DNA from: Neobacillus mesonae
Lineage (GTDB): Bacteria; Bacillota; Bacilli; Bacillales; Cytobacillaceae
Reading direction: 5' to 3'
Assembly (NCBI RefSeq): GCF_023715155.1
Contig: NZ_JAMBNQ010000001.1
Span: 186,001-250,000 of the forward strand
DNA length: 64,000 nucleotides
The translations under genes and the position numbers were made by a program. Shown in pieces: positions 10,526 through 20,875 of the stretch (the stretch's first letter is position 1; each line of letters opens with the position of its first letter). The notes under the pieces were generated by a model that was not told the DNA's origin, did no database searches, and saw only the letters and a list, made by a program, of their open reading frames with translations.

Positions 10526-11320
10526 TTGAAAAAAATTAAAGTGTGTGTCGTGGATGACAATAGAGAATTGGTTGGATTGTTAGAGGATTACATATCCTCT
10601 CAAGAAGATATGGAAGTGGCGGGAGTTGCCCATAACGGTCAAGAATGTTTAGATATGCTGAATACAGCGGAACCGGATGTATTGGTTTTGGATATCATTA
10701 TGCCCCATCTTGACGGATTAGCGGTTTTAGAGCGGCTTCGTGATTTAAAGAAAGGGATTTTACCCAATGTAATAATGTTAACAGCATTTGGTCAAGAAGA
10801 TGTTACAAAAAAAGCTGTTGAACTAGGTGCATCATACTTCATCCTAAAACCTTTTGACATGGAAAACTTGGGCAGCCATATTCGCCAGGTAAGCGGAGGC
10901 GGCCATTCGATGAGTGCACGTAAAAGTGCAACTCCTAATTACCGTGCACAGGCTGAATCCAAACCTAAGAATTTAGATGCCAGCATTACAAGCATCATTC
11001 ATGAGATTGGAGTTCCTGCACACATTAAAGGATATTTGTATTTACGTGAAGCCATTGCCATGGTCTATAATGATATCGAGCTGTTAGGCTCCATTACAAA
11101 AGTGCTTTACCCGGATATTGCCAAAAAATATAATACAACTGCCAGCCGTGTTGAAAGGGCAATCCGCCATGCGATCGAAGTTGCATGGAGCAGGGGAAAT
11201 ATCGATTCCATTTCTTCGTTATTTGGTTATACAGTCAGCATGACCAAAGCAAAACCCACTAACTCTGAATTTATCGCGATGGTAGCGGACAAATTACGTC
11301 TTGAACATAAAGCTTCTTGA
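10526..11320 (+). CDS. spo0A: Spo0A, master response regulator of sporulation
   Basis: Phosphorelay end-point transcription factor that commits the cell to sporulation. The 264 residues contain a receiver domain with the acidic pair in VVDDNREL, the phosphoacceptor Asp in [12 protein letters not shown], Thr in MLTAFGQ and Lys in ILKPFDM. After a linker follows the Spo0A-specific C-terminal DNA-binding domain ([38 protein letters not shown]). The start is TTG at 10526 behind GAGGGAGGAACTG. Its promoter has sigma-H and 0A-box sequences, and a terminator follows directly. Confidence 0.98.
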   Translation: MKKIKVCVVDDNRELVGLLEDYISSQEDMEVAGVAHNGQECLDMLNTAEPDVLVLDIIMPHLDGLAVLERLRDLKKGILPNVIMLTAFGQEDVTKKAVELGASYFILKPFDMENLGSHIRQVSGGGHSMSARKSATPNYRAQAESKPKNLDASITSIIHEIGVPAHIKGYLYLREAIAMVYNDIELLGSITKVLYPDIAKKYNTTASRVERAIRHAIEVAWSRGNIDSISSLFGYTVSMTKAKPTNSEFIAMVADKLRLEHKAS

Positions 11321-11335
11321 AAGGAATAAAAATCG

Positions 11336-11363
11336 AAAAACCTCAGAAATGGGGTTTTTTTTC
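11336..11363 (+). terminator. Rho-independent terminator of spo0A
   Basis: AAAAACCTC pairs with GGGGTTTTT (one T-G wobble) around AGAAAT and runs into a T tract. Confidence 0.85.
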
Positions 11364-11552
11364 ATCCTCTTGAATGAGGATTGAAGGGGAAAAAATTATG
11401 TATCTGCATACTCTGTTCTATAGGCATTTTTAGAAGGGGTTATTTTGGGATTAAAAAGCGGTGTTGATTTTAACACTTTGCTGATTACATCTTTAAAAGC
11501 GAAGTGCCTAAAGCAGACACAGCTTTATTTTTTATGAATGGAAGTGAAAAAA

Positions 11553-12269
11553 ATGACACAAATAATTGCCCATCGAGGATACTCCACTTCATTTGCCGAA
11601 AATACAATGAATGCCTTTATTGGAGCAGAAAATGCAGGTGCAGATGGAATTGAACTGGATGTCCAATTAACTAGTGACGGTGAAATTGTGGTAATTCATG
11701 ATGAGAAGGTGGACCGGACAACGAACGGCCATGGTTTTGTAAAAGATTTTTCCTATAAGGAAATTAGAAAATTAAATGCCAACAAAAAAGGAATTAAAAA
11801 GGAGCCGATTCCATCATTGGAAGAGGTTTTTGAATGGATGAAAACGAACCAGCTAATATGTAATATTGAAATGAAAAATGGTTTATTCCCTTATGAGGGG
11901 ATGGAAGAAAAGGTGATTAAACTGATTAGAAAATTTGGATTGCAAAATAGAATTATTATTTCTTCTTTTAACCATTACAGTATCGTATATTGTTATCGAT
12001 TAGCTCCGGAAATTGAGACAGCTCCGCTTTTTCTAGAAGCTATCTATATGCCATGGATTTATTCACAATCCATTAGAGCGAAAGGAATTCATCCTAAACA
12101 TTCAACCATTCCTGATCATATCATCACTACTACAATGGAAAATGGTATTGCTGTAAGGCCGTACACGGTAAATAGGGACTTAGATTTAAAACGGCTGTTT
12201 AAGTTAAATTGTACTGCAGTCATCACAGATAATCCTGTAAAAGCATTGAAATGTAAAAAACAAAAATAA
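11553..12269 (+). CDS. yqiK: Glycerophosphodiester phosphodiesterase (YqiK type)
   Basis: Hydrolyses glycerophosphodiesters from phospholipid turnover to sn-glycerol 3-phosphate and an alcohol. The GDPD signature is clear: IAHRGYS, AENTMNAF, GADGIELDVQLTSDG and HDEKVDRTTNG, giving the metal-binding His, Glu and Asp. About 238 aa with no signal peptide, so it is a cytosolic member. ATG at 11553 fits GGAAGTG five to ten bases upstream; an in-frame ATG at 11538 lies before that site and is less likely. B. subtilis has a similar gene after spo0A, which supports the symbol moderately. Confidence 0.9.
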   Translation: MTQIIAHRGYSTSFAENTMNAFIGAENAGADGIELDVQLTSDGEIVVIHDEKVDRTTNGHGFVKDFSYKEIRKLNANKKGIKKEPIPSLEEVFEWMKTNQLICNIEMKNGLFPYEGMEEKVIKLIRKFGLQNRIIISSFNHYSIVYCYRLAPEIETAPLFLEAIYMPWIYSQSIRAKGIHPKHSTIPDHIITTTMENGIAVRPYTVNRDLDLKRLFKLNCTAVITDNPVKALKCKKQK

Positions 12270-12303
12270 AAGAGACCATAACCATGGCCTCTTTTATTTT
12301 TGT
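12262..12303. terminator. Bidirectional terminator between yqiK and the DUF2627 gene
   Basis: AAAATAAAAGAG pairs with CTCTTTTATTTT around a 14-base centre. A and T runs on both sides serve the two convergent genes. Confidence 0.85.
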
Positions 12304-12530
12304 TTAAATCTGGCCTGGATTTTATTTCTTTTGCGGTCACGATGAAATATAAATCCACCCAAAAATCCCAAACCAGCGACAAATAATAATAACCCGACAA
12401 GGAATTGCAGCCATAAATGTGAAAAGGGCGGCTGAAGAACTCCAAAGGTCATATCACGCATTAACTTAATACCTAAAGCTGCCAAAAACCCTGGGATTAA
12501 AAGAGTAATTAGGGCAATTAAACGTATCAT
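12294..12530 (-). CDS. yqzF: DUF2627 small membrane protein (YqzF-like)
   Basis: A 78-residue protein with two hydrophobic segments (IALITLLIPGFLAALGIKLM at about 4-23, and LWLQFLVGLLLFVAGLGFLG at about 39-58) and a basic tail (HRDRKRNKIQARFKQK), so a two-helix membrane protein with a cytoplasmic C-terminus is likely. It is convergent with yqiK and shares its terminator. AAGGATT precedes the ATG. The family is conserved in Bacillus at this place but has no known function. Confidence 0.8.
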   Translation of the reverse strand: MIRLIALITLLIPGFLAALGIKLMRDMTFGVLQPPFSHLWLQFLVGLLLFVAGLGFLGGFIFHRDRKRNKIQARFKQK

Positions 12531-12689
12531 AAATAAATCCTTCCATTTTGAATTATCATAATTCCTATTATCTCTCTTAAGAAAAGAATAGTCTATAGAT
12601 AGAATTTGTCAATCGAATATTTTCGAGTTACAATGTAATGTGAAAAATGTTGCATGAAAAAAATTTCTGGTCTTAAAAGGGGTGGACTC

Positions 12690-14765
12690 ATGCAAAATGT
12701 CCTTATTGTTGGTGCTGGCAAAGGTGGAACTGCCATTTTAAAAATATTGAAGGAATCTGAAGTACTGCATGTTTCTGCGGTTATTGACTGTAATGAGGAT
12801 GCACCAGGAATTTTACTAGCCCGGCAAGAGGGAATCAAGACAGGCATAGAATGGACTCCGTTTTTATCTGAACAGATTGATATCATCATTGAGGTGACAG
12901 GGGATGATGAGGTATTCCAACAGCTGAGAAATGAAAAAGATAAAAAAACGGTTTTGATTCCGGGCAGTGTTGCTTATCTTGTTGCAAGATTAATGGAAGA
13001 AAAAGAAGAGTTAATTAAGAAACATCAATACGAATCCTATCTTCAGGAGCTAATCTTCAATGCTTCAAATGATGGTATGGTTGTGATTGATAAAAAAGGA
13101 AAAGTCATTTTATACAACGACAGAGCGGAAGAAATGATGGGGGTTAAAAGAGAACAGGCCATTGGCAGATATGTAGTCGAAGTAATTCCAAAGAGCCGCC
13201 TGCCAATCATTCTTAATACACGCAGAACTGAAATAAATCAAGAGATGATCTTAAGCAATGGACGCAAGATTATCACAAACAGAATCCCCATTATTGAAGA
13301 AAATGGAGCATTAATAGGAGCCCTTGCTGTATTTAAAGATATTACCGAAGCAGTTAAATTGGCGGAAGAAATTACGGATTTAAAGGAAATTCAAACCATG
13401 CTTCAAGCCATTATCCATTCCAGTGATGATGCTATTTCGGTAGTGGATGAAAATGGGAAGGGGATTCTAATTAATCCTGCTTACACCAGAATTACTGGTC
13501 TTACCGAGGAACAGGTGATAGGAAAGCCTGCAACAGCTGACATTTCCGAAGGGGAAAGTATGCATATGAAGGTGTTGAAAACGAGACGGGCTGTACGCGG
13601 AACATCAATGAGGGTAGGGCCAAATAAAAGAGAAGTTATCGTTAATGTTGCCCCCATCATCGTAAATGGAAAATTAAAAGGCAGCGTTGGTGTTATTCAC
13701 GATACATCGGAGTTGAAATCGCTAAGCAGGGAATTGAACCGGGCGAGACAAATAATCCGAAATCTCGAAGCAAAATATACCTTTGAAGATATTATTGGAA
13801 AGTCCGATGAAATGATGCTGGCAATTGAACAGGCCAAGCTGGGTGCAAAAACTCCGGCAACCATCCTTTTACGCGGCGAATCAGGGACAGGTAAAGAACT
13901 ATTTGCCCACGCAATACATAATGCAAGTGATCGTAAATATAACAAATTTATCCGCGTAAACTGTGCCGCGATTTCTGAAACACTTTTGGAAAGTGAATTA
14001 TTCGGTTATGAAGAAGGAGCATTTTCAGGCGCTTTAAGAGGCGGGAAAAGAGGTTTATTCGAAGAGGCGAATAATGGAAGTATTTTTCTCGATGAGATTG
14101 GTGAATTATCTGCAAATACTCAGGCCAAACTGCTTAGAGTCTTGCAGGAAGGGGAAATTATACGAGTAGGTGGAACGAAGCCGATTACGATTAATGTGAG
14201 AATTATTGCTGCAACAAACGTCAACTTGGAAAAGGGTATTGCGAAAGGGACGTTTAGGGAAGACTTGTATTATCGGCTAAATCGTATGCCAATCCACATA
14301 CCGCCGCTAAAGAATCGTAAATCTGAAATACCCATTCTGTGCGACCGCTTAATTCAAAAAATAAACCGGGACTATGGAAGGAATGTCACTGGAATTACTG
14401 ACGAGGCACTTTCCTATTTGATGAGATATGACTGGCCGGGAAATGTAAGAGAACTTGAAAATATTCTTGGCAGAGCGATTATTTTTATGAAATATTTTGA
14501 AACAAATATAGATGTTCAACATTTACCTGATTTAAATCATAACAAAGTGCAAAATGAGCATGTAGAAAAAATAGATATCGAATACGCTGCAGGGGCGCGG
14601 CCTCTATCTGAAATGGTAGAAGAATATGAGGCGCGAATCATCCAACAAACACTTTCCGGTTTAAAAGGAAATAAAACCTTAACAGCCAAAACACTTGGAT
14701 TATCTGTAAGAAATTTATATTACAAACTGGAAAAATATAAACTTGAAAATAATGGCATGCAATAA
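12690..14765 (+). CDS. bkdR: BkdR, sigma-54-dependent activator of the bkd operon
   Basis: Enhancer-binding protein that activates RNA polymerase with sigma-54 at the branched-chain keto acid operon downstream. ATG at 12690 follows AAAGGGGTGGACTC; the frame is open to 12654 without a site. About 691 aa: an N-terminal Rossmann-like module ([14 protein letters not shown]), two PAS domains (about 115-230 and 240-350), the AAA+ domain with Walker A GESGTGKE and the sigma-54 contact loop reading GAFSGA instead of the usual GAFTGA, and a C-terminal Fis-type HTH ([17 protein letters not shown]). The ligand sensed is not evident. Confidence 0.95.
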   Translation: MQNVLIVGAGKGGTAILKILKESEVLHVSAVIDCNEDAPGILLARQEGIKTGIEWTPFLSEQIDIIIEVTGDDEVFQQLRNEKDKKTVLIPGSVAYLVARLMEEKEELIKKHQYESYLQELIFNASNDGMVVIDKKGKVILYNDRAEEMMGVKREQAIGRYVVEVIPKSRLPIILNTRRTEINQEMILSNGRKIITNRIPIIEENGALIGALAVFKDITEAVKLAEEITDLKEIQTMLQAIIHSSDDAISVVDENGKGILINPAYTRITGLTEEQVIGKPATADISEGESMHMKVLKTRRAVRGTSMRVGPNKREVIVNVAPIIVNGKLKGSVGVIHDTSELKSLSRELNRARQIIRNLEAKYTFEDIIGKSDEMMLAIEQAKLGAKTPATILLRGESGTGKELFAHAIHNASDRKYNKFIRVNCAAISETLLESELFGYEEGAFSGALRGGKRGLFEEANNGSIFLDEIGELSANTQAKLLRVLQEGEIIRVGGTKPITINVRIIAATNVNLEKGIAKGTFREDLYYRLNRMPIHIPPLKNRKSEIPILCDRLIQKINRDYGRNVTGITDEALSYLMRYDWPGNVRELENILGRAIIFMKYFETNIDVQHLPDLNHNKVQNEHVEKIDIEYAAGARPLSEMVEEYEARIIQQTLSGLKGNKTLTAKTLGLSVRNLYYKLEKYKLENNGMQ

Positions 14766-14832
14766 TTTTCACACTATGAAAAATTTTTCTTGTATCAGGG
14801 ATAGGTGAATAAAACGTTTTCATAATTTGGTT

Positions 14833-14849
14833 TTGGCATAATACTTGCA
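14833..14849 (+). promoter_or_regulatory. Sigma-54 promoter of the bkd operon
   Basis: TTGGCATAATACTTGCA has the invariant GG (14835-14836) and GC (14847-14848) ten bases apart, matching the -24/-12 consensus. It lies between bkdR and bcd, exactly where a BkdR-dependent promoter is expected, and leaves a leader of about 120 bases. Confidence 0.85.
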
Positions 14850-14980
14850 TCTTGGTTAAATGGAGTTACTGTAAAGGATGTTTGGGAAGATGTCTGCTTG
14901 TTGCACGATTTCAAAAATGACCGGGACCATTGCTCCTGAAACAAACATAGATGTTTTGACAAAATGAAGGAGGAAGCAGC

Positions 14981-16084
14981 ATGGAGATTTTCAAGTATTT
15001 AGAGAAATATGATTATGAACAACTAGTCTTTTGCCAGGATAAACAATCTGGATTAAAGGCGATTATCGCTATTCATGATACAACGCTTGGGCCGGCACTA
15101 GGCGGTACAAGAATGTGGACATATCCATCAGAAGAGGCCGCGATTGAGGATGCCCTGCGTCTGGCTAGAGGGATGACATATAAAAATGCTGCTGCCGGAT
15201 TAAACTTAGGCGGTGGAAAAACAGTTATTATCGGAAATCCTAGAAAGGATAAAAATGAAGCAATGTTCCGGGCATTTGGCCGCTATATCCAAGGACTAAA
15301 TGGCCGTTATATCACTGCCGAAGATGTTGGAACAGCTGTCAGTGATATGGATCTAATTCATGAGGAAACGGATTATGTGACAGGAATTTCACCTGCCTTC
15401 GGTTCATCTGGAAACCCCTCGCCTGTAACAGCCTATGGTGTGTACCGAGGAATGAAAGCTGCAGCAAAAGAGGCTTTCGGTTCTGATACTTTAGAGGGGA
15501 AAAAGATAGCCGTCCAAGGCATCGGCAATGTCGCTTACACACTTTGTCAATACTTGCATAAAGAAGGAGCACATTTAATTGTTACAGATATAAATAAAGA
15601 AGCTGTTAATCGTGCGGTTGAAGAGTTTGGTGCAAAGGCGGTTAATCCCGATGAAATTTATGGAGTTGAATGTGATATTTATGCACCGTGTGCTCTTGGG
15701 GCTGTCATTAATGATGGAACCATACCACAATTAAAGGCAAAAGTAATCGCAGGTTCGGCAAATAATCAATTAAAGGACACAAAGCATGGGGATATCATTC
15801 ATGAGATGGGGATTGTATATGCCCCGGATTATGTTATCAATGCCGGAGGGGTCATTAATGTTGCAGATGAGTTATATGGTTATAACCGTGAACGTGCAAT
15901 GAAAAAAGTTGAAACAATTTACAACAGTATTGAAAAAATTATTGAAATCTCCAAACGTGATAGAATTCCAACCTATGTTGCAGCAGACCGCATGGCTGAA
16001 GAAAGAATAGAAAAAGTTCGTAATTCCAGAAGTCAATTTTTACAAAACGGACACCACATCCTAAGCCGCAGAAGTACAAGGTAG
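14981..16084 (+). CDS. bcd: Leucine/valine/isoleucine dehydrogenase
   Basis: NAD-dependent oxidative deaminase that converts branched-chain amino acids to 2-keto acids, feeding the downstream keto acid dehydrogenase. The 367 residues show the Glu/Leu dehydrogenase catalytic segment [12 protein letters not shown] (Lys near residue 80), [10 protein letters not shown] and the NAD-binding [27 protein letters not shown] precedes the ATG. It is here the first gene of the operon under the sigma-54 promoter; in B. subtilis ptb comes first and is missing here. Confidence 0.96.
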   Translation: MEIFKYLEKYDYEQLVFCQDKQSGLKAIIAIHDTTLGPALGGTRMWTYPSEEAAIEDALRLARGMTYKNAAAGLNLGGGKTVIIGNPRKDKNEAMFRAFGRYIQGLNGRYITAEDVGTAVSDMDLIHEETDYVTGISPAFGSSGNPSPVTAYGVYRGMKAAAKEAFGSDTLEGKKIAVQGIGNVAYTLCQYLHKEGAHLIVTDINKEAVNRAVEEFGAKAVNPDEIYGVECDIYAPCALGAVINDGTIPQLKAKVIAGSANNQLKDTKHGDIIHEMGIVYAPDYVINAGGVINVADELYGYNRERAMKKVETIYNSIEKIIEISKRDRIPTYVAADRMAEERIEKVRNSRSQFLQNGHHILSRRSTR

Positions 16085-16161
16085 GATATGCAAATAGAGG
16101 AAAGCGCTGAAGATCATTCAGCGTCTTTGCCTTTATGAAAATTTATTTGGAGGTAACGTTT

Positions 16162-17265
16162 TTGCTGGAGAATGTGTATCGAATTCTAACTATTAATCCA
16201 AGTACCACATCTACAAAGATAGGGATTTTCGATAATGAGGTATCCGTTTATGAAAAAATCATTGATCATGATACCGAAACTCTTCAATCTTTTCCTAGTA
16301 TTATGGATCAATATGAATTTAGAAAAAGGATGATTTTAGAAACATTAGATCATGAGGGCATCAATATTTCAAAATTAAGTGCAGTTTCAGGACGCGGGGG
16401 TTTGCTTCGGCCAATTGAAGGGGGAACCTACTCTGTAAATGAACAAATGCTGACAGATTTGCGAGATGGATATTCAGGAGAGCACATCTCAAATCTGGGT
16501 GGAATTCTTTCGTATGAAATTGCTTCAGGTTTAAATATTCCAGCTTTTATTGTTGATCCTGTTGTCGTTGATGAACTTGATCCAATTGCAAGGATTTCTG
16601 GTTTTGCCCTGATAGAAAGGAGAAGCATCTTCCATGCCTTGAATCAAAAAGCAGCAGCCAAAAGGTTTGCTAAGGAATTTGGAAAAAGCTATGAGGAGTT
16701 AAACCTAATTGTGGCCCATATGGGTGGGGGAATCACAATTGGTGTTCATAAAAAGGGGAGAGTAGTGGAAGTAAATAATGGACTTAACGGTGAGGGCCCT
16801 TTTAGTCCGGAACGAGCAGGTACTGTGCCGGCTGGTGATTTAGCAGCTCTTTGTTTTTCAGGAGAATATGACAAAGAAGCCGTGATGAAAATGTTGATTG
16901 GTCAAGGCGGACTGGTAGGTTATCTAGGGACTCATGATACAGTAAAGATTGAAGAAAGAATAGCGGCCGGGGATGGCGAAGCAGCATTTATTTACGGAGT
17001 GATGGCCTATCAGACTGCAAAAGAAGTAGGAGCTGCAGCCGCTGTTTTATCCGGTAAGGTAGATGCAATTATCTTAACGGGCGTGTTAGCACATGGGAAA
17101 CATCTTGTTAAATTAATAACTGACCGAATCAATTGGATCGCTGATGTGTTTGTTCATCCAGGTGAAGATGTGCTTCAGGCTTTAGCAGAGGGAGCGCTTC
17201 GTGTTTTAAGAGAGGAAGAGAAGGTAAAGGTCTACCCTGGAAACCTTAGAAAAGTGAAAATATAA
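16162..17265 (+). CDS. buk: Butyrate kinase (branched-chain fatty acid kinase)
   Basis: ASKHA-fold acetokinase-family enzyme that phosphorylates butyrate or branched short-chain acids, or runs in reverse to make ATP from the acyl phosphate. TTG at 16162 is chosen because TTGGAGGTAACG ends just upstream; the frame is open further. About 367 aa with [16 protein letters not shown] at the N-terminus, [14 protein letters not shown] and [20 protein letters not shown]. Its usual partner phosphotransbutyrylase (ptb) is not in the operon, so the acyl-phosphate substrate must come from a gene elsewhere or the role is altered. Confidence 0.95.
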   Translation: MLENVYRILTINPSTTSTKIGIFDNEVSVYEKIIDHDTETLQSFPSIMDQYEFRKRMILETLDHEGINISKLSAVSGRGGLLRPIEGGTYSVNEQMLTDLRDGYSGEHISNLGGILSYEIASGLNIPAFIVDPVVVDELDPIARISGFALIERRSIFHALNQKAAAKRFAKEFGKSYEELNLIVAHMGGGITIGVHKKGRVVEVNNGLNGEGPFSPERAGTVPAGDLAALCFSGEYDKEAVMKMLIGQGGLVGYLGTHDTVKIEERIAAGDGEAAFIYGVMAYQTAKEVGAAAAVLSGKVDAIILTGVLAHGKHLVKLITDRINWIADVFVHPGEDVLQALAEGALRVLREEEKVKVYPGNLRKVKI

Positions 17266-17283
17266 AATTCGGAGGAAAACAAA

Positions 17284-18705
17284 GTGGCACAAGAGTATGA
17301 TTTAGTAATAATAGGCGGTGGAACGGGCGGCTATGTAGCTGCTATTCGTGCTTCACAACTTGGCTTAAAAACAGCAATCGTTGAAAAAGGTAAACTTGGC
17401 GGGACATGTTTACATAAAGGCTGCATACCCACTAAAGCGATGTTAAGAAGTGCGGAAGTATATGCTGTAACAAAGCGTGCACAAGATTTTGGAGTAGAGG
17501 CAGCTAATGTTTCTCTAAACTTTGGAAAAGTTCAGGACCGAAAACAAAACATTATTAACCAGCTTCATAAAGGTGTACAGCATTTAATGAAGAAAGGCCA
17601 AATTGATGTATATGAAGGAATTGGCCGGATACTGGGACCCTCTATTTTTTCCCCAATTCCTGGCACTATTTCAGTCGAAATGAACAACGGAAGCGAAAAT
17701 GAAATGCTTATCCCTAAAAATATTATAATCGCGACAGGATCGCGGCCCAGAACTCTCCCAGGACTAAGTATTGATGGAGAATATGTTATGACTTCAGATG
17801 AGGCCTTAGAAATGGAATCCCTCCCCGATTCTATGATCATTGTCGGAGGAGGTGTAATTGGCATTGAATGGGCATCGATGCTTTCTGATTTCGGTGTTAA
17901 GGTTACGGTCATTGAATATGCTGAAAGGATTATCCCTACAGAGGATCATGAAATATCAAAAGAAATGCAGCGATTGTTGAAGAAAAAGGGAATTACCATT
18001 TTAACAAGTGCGAAAGTCCTTCCAGAATCGCTTGTAAAGGATCATGGAGTTACGATTGCGGCGGAGATAAATGGGGATGTAAGGGAATTTAAGGCAGAAA
18101 AAATCCTTGTTTCCGTTGGGCGTCAGGCAAATACGGAGGGAATTGGCCTTGAAAATACTGAAATTCAAATTGAAAAAGGTTTTATTGCCGTTAATCCATA
18201 TTTTCAAACGAAGGAATCCCATATTTATGCCATTGGAGATTGTATAGGAGGTTTGCAATTAGCACACGTTGCCTCCCATGAAGGAATCATAGCAGTAGAA
18301 CATATTGCCGGGAAAAAGCCGGATCCATTAGAATATCATCTTGTTTCAAGATGTATTTATAGTAATCCAGAGGTTTCAAGTGTAGGGATCACAGAGGAAC
18401 AGGCAATTGAAAATGGGCATAAAGTGAAAACAGGCAAATTTTCTTTCAAGGCAATTGGCAAAGCACTTGTTTTCGGCGAGGCTGATGGATTTGTAAAAAT
18501 TATTGCTGATGATGTGACAGATGATTTATTAGGTGTTCATATGATTGGACCGCATGTAACAGACATGATATCAGAGGCAGGGCTTGCACTTGTTTTGGAT
18601 GCAGTGCCATGGGAAATTGCTCAAACTATCCACCCACATCCCACTTTGTCAGAGGCAATTGGGGAAGCGGCGCTGGCCGTCGATGGTAAGGCAATTCACG
18701 GATAA
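17284..18705 (+). CDS. lpdV: Dihydrolipoyl dehydrogenase, E3 of the branched-chain keto acid complex
   Basis: FAD enzyme that reoxidises the dihydrolipoyl group of BkdB with NAD. The 473 residues have the FAD motif IIGGGTGGYVAAIRA, the redox-active disulfide in GGTCLHKGCIPTKAM, the NAD motif IVGGGVIGIEWASML and the C-terminal HPHPTLSEAIGE carrying the catalytic His-Glu. The start is GTG at 17284 behind TCGGAGGAAAACAAA. It lies within the bkd operon, 18 bases from buk and about 140 bases before bkdAA. Confidence 0.97.
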   Translation: MAQEYDLVIIGGGTGGYVAAIRASQLGLKTAIVEKGKLGGTCLHKGCIPTKAMLRSAEVYAVTKRAQDFGVEAANVSLNFGKVQDRKQNIINQLHKGVQHLMKKGQIDVYEGIGRILGPSIFSPIPGTISVEMNNGSENEMLIPKNIIIATGSRPRTLPGLSIDGEYVMTSDEALEMESLPDSMIIVGGGVIGIEWASMLSDFGVKVTVIEYAERIIPTEDHEISKEMQRLLKKKGITILTSAKVLPESLVKDHGVTIAAEINGDVREFKAEKILVSVGRQANTEGIGLENTEIQIEKGFIAVNPYFQTKESHIYAIGDCIGGLQLAHVASHEGIIAVEHIAGKKPDPLEYHLVSRCIYSNPEVSSVGITEEQAIENGHKVKTGKFSFKAIGKALVFGEADGFVKIIADDVTDDLLGVHMIGPHVTDMISEAGLALVLDAVPWEIAQTIHPHPTLSEAIGEAALAVDGKAIHG

Positions 18706-18846
18706 GTTTAAAGAAAACCTTTTTTGACTAAAAAGTAGATGAATAAAAGAATTTGAGCTGTAAGCTGATTCTTGATAAAAGAGCTTTTACCCTTACAAGT
18801 ATAGTTATATGCTTGTGTGATATATATAACCGGGAGGATGAACTTA

Positions 18847-19839
18847 ATGGCAGAAAATCGTCATAAAGCGTTAGGTCTAAGCGACGAAAAGGTATTGGAA
18901 ATGTATGAAACCATGCTTTTAGCGCGTCGTATTGATGAACGGATGTGGCTGTTAAACCGTGCAGGAAAAATTCCATTTGTTATTTCATGTCAAGGTCAGG
19001 AAGCAGCCCAGGTGGGTGCTGCCTTTGCATTAGATCGGGAAAAAGACTATGTACTGCCATATTATCGCGATTTAGGAGTAGTATTGACATTTGGAATGAC
19101 ACCAAGGGAGCTTATGCTTTCAGGGTTTGCTAAGGCTGAAGATCCAAATTCCGGAGGACGGCAAATGCCTGGCCATTTTGGACAAAAGAAAAACCGGATT
19201 GTGACAGGTTCGTCGCCAGTGACAACTCAGGTGCCGCATGCTGTAGGAGTTGCACTTGGAGGAAAGTTGGAGAAAAAGGATTTTGTCTCTTTTGTGACAT
19301 TTGGTGAAGGATCTTCCAACCAAGGGGATTTTCATGAGGGGGCAAACTTTGCAGGTGTTCATAAACTCCCAGTGATATTTATGTGTGAGAATAATAAATA
19401 TGCTATTTCTGTACCTGTCGAAAAACAATTGGGCTGTGAAAAAGTATCGGATCGTGCGATTGGCTATGGTATGCCAGGATTCACAGTCGACGGTAACGAC
19501 CCATTGGAAGTGTATAAAGTTGTAAAGGATGCAGCGGATAGAGGACGCCGCGGGGAAGGACCTACCTTGATTGAAACGGTTTCTTATCGTTTAACACCGC
19601 ATTCATCAGACGATGATGACCGTTCATATCGTGCTCCATCTGAAGTGGCGGATGCTAAAACGCATGATCCTATCATCACTTTCGGAGCCTATTTAAAGGA
19701 AATTGGTGTTATGACAGAGGAACTGGAAAAAGAAATTAATAATCGTGTGATGAAAATGGTAAATGAAGCCACTGACTATGCTGAAAATGCACCGTATGCA
19801 GCGCCTGAGGATGCGTTGAAATACGTTTATGGGAATTGA
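18847..19839 (+). CDS. bkdAA: Branched-chain 2-oxoacid dehydrogenase E1 alpha
   Basis: ThDP-dependent decarboxylase subunit of the branched-chain keto acid dehydrogenase. ATG at 18847 follows GGGAGGATGAACTTA and gives 330 residues, the family length. Motifs include GGRQMPGHFG, the ThDP segment FGEGSSNQGDFHEGANFAG with CENNKYAISVP, and RLTPHSSDDDD near the phosphorylation-loop position of E1 alpha proteins. The next gene's site overlaps its end, consistent with a fixed E1 alpha:E1 beta ratio. Confidence 0.97.
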   Translation: MAENRHKALGLSDEKVLEMYETMLLARRIDERMWLLNRAGKIPFVISCQGQEAAQVGAAFALDREKDYVLPYYRDLGVVLTFGMTPRELMLSGFAKAEDPNSGGRQMPGHFGQKKNRIVTGSSPVTTQVPHAVGVALGGKLEKKDFVSFVTFGEGSSNQGDFHEGANFAGVHKLPVIFMCENNKYAISVPVEKQLGCEKVSDRAIGYGMPGFTVDGNDPLEVYKVVKDAADRGRRGEGPTLIETVSYRLTPHSSDDDDRSYRAPSEVADAKTHDPIITFGAYLKEIGVMTEELEKEINNRVMKMVNEATDYAENAPYAAPEDALKYVYGN

Positions 19840-19853
19840 TAGGGGGGAGAAAC

Positions 19854-20837
19854 ATGGCAGTCATTTCATATATTGATGCTGTAACAATGGCCATTCGCGA
19901 AGAAATGGAAAGGGACTCAAAGGTATTTATACTTGGTGAAGATGTAGGAAAAAAGGGCGGTGTTTTTAAGGCAACTCAAGGATTATATGAACAATTTGGT
20001 GAAGAGAGAGTAATAGATACCCCTCTTGCAGAATCTGCTATTGCTGGAGTTGGAATTGGTGCAGCAATGTACGGGATGCGGCCGATTGCGGAAATGCAAT
20101 TTGCTGATTTCATCATGCCCGCAGTTAATCAAATTATTTCGGAGGCTGCGAAAGTCCGCTATCGCTCCAATAATGACTGGAACTGTCCGATTGTCATTCG
20201 AGCTCCATATGGCGGCGGTGTGCATGGTGCTCTTTACCATTCCCAATCTGTTGAAGCGGTTTTTGCCAGCCATCCGGGACTGAAAATTGTTATGCCCTCT
20301 ACACCCTATGATGTTAAGGGATTATTAAAAGCCGCAATTCGGGACGATGATCCGGTTTTATTCTTCGAACATAAACGCGCTTATCGATTAATAAAAGGGG
20401 AAGTCCCGTTAGAGGACTACACACTGCCAATTGGAAAAGCGGATGTGAAGCGAGAAGGAGAAGATATAACGGTCATTACTTACGGCCTATGTGTTCATTT
20501 TGCACTGCAAGCTGCCGAGAAATTAGCTGAAGACGGAATTTCAGCGCATATTCTTGATTTACGAACGGTATATCCGCTGGATAAAGAAGCAATTATTGAA
20601 GCTGCTTCAAAAACAGGCAAGGTTTTGCTTGTGACAGAGGATAACAAAGAAGGAAGTATTATGGGCGAAGTAGCGGCTATTATTGCCGAACATTGTTTAT
20701 TTGAATTGGATGCCCCCATTAAACGTTTGGCAGGTCCAGATGTTCCGGCAATGCCTTATGCACCGTCCATGGAGAAATTTTTTATGGTCAATCCTGACAA
20801 AGTAGAAAAAGCAATGCGTGAATTAGCAGAGTTCTAG
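19854..20837 (+). CDS. bkdAB: Branched-chain 2-oxoacid dehydrogenase E1 beta
   Basis: Second subunit of the E1 heterotetramer. The ATG at 19854 follows AGGGGGGAGAAAC and yields 327 residues. Recognisable segments are LGEDVGKKGGVFKATQGL, DTPLAESAIAGVGIGAA, YGGGVHGALYHSQS and the C-terminal transketolase domain with TVYPLDKEAI and LVTEDNKEGS. It lies between bkdAA and bkdB in the same operon. Confidence 0.97.
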   Translation: MAVISYIDAVTMAIREEMERDSKVFILGEDVGKKGGVFKATQGLYEQFGEERVIDTPLAESAIAGVGIGAAMYGMRPIAEMQFADFIMPAVNQIISEAAKVRYRSNNDWNCPIVIRAPYGGGVHGALYHSQSVEAVFASHPGLKIVMPSTPYDVKGLLKAAIRDDDPVLFFEHKRAYRLIKGEVPLEDYTLPIGKADVKREGEDITVITYGLCVHFALQAAEKLAEDGISAHILDLRTVYPLDKEAIIEAASKTGKVLLVTEDNKEGSIMGEVAAIIAEHCLFELDAPIKRLAGPDVPAMPYAPSMEKFFMVNPDKVEKAMRELAEF

Positions 20838-20875
20838 TATGGATCGAAACTAGAAGCAAGAAGGAGGGTTACCCA

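Noticed and set aside
11445-11537. 30-codon frame from TTG with GAAGGGG upstream, before the glycerophosphodiesterase gene
   Set aside because: The spacing is short, the peptide has no recognisable family and coding bias cannot be judged; conservation would be needed.
14890-14967. 25-codon frame in the bkd leader
   Set aside because: The site before it is weak and the peptide resembles nothing known; noted only as a possible leader peptide.
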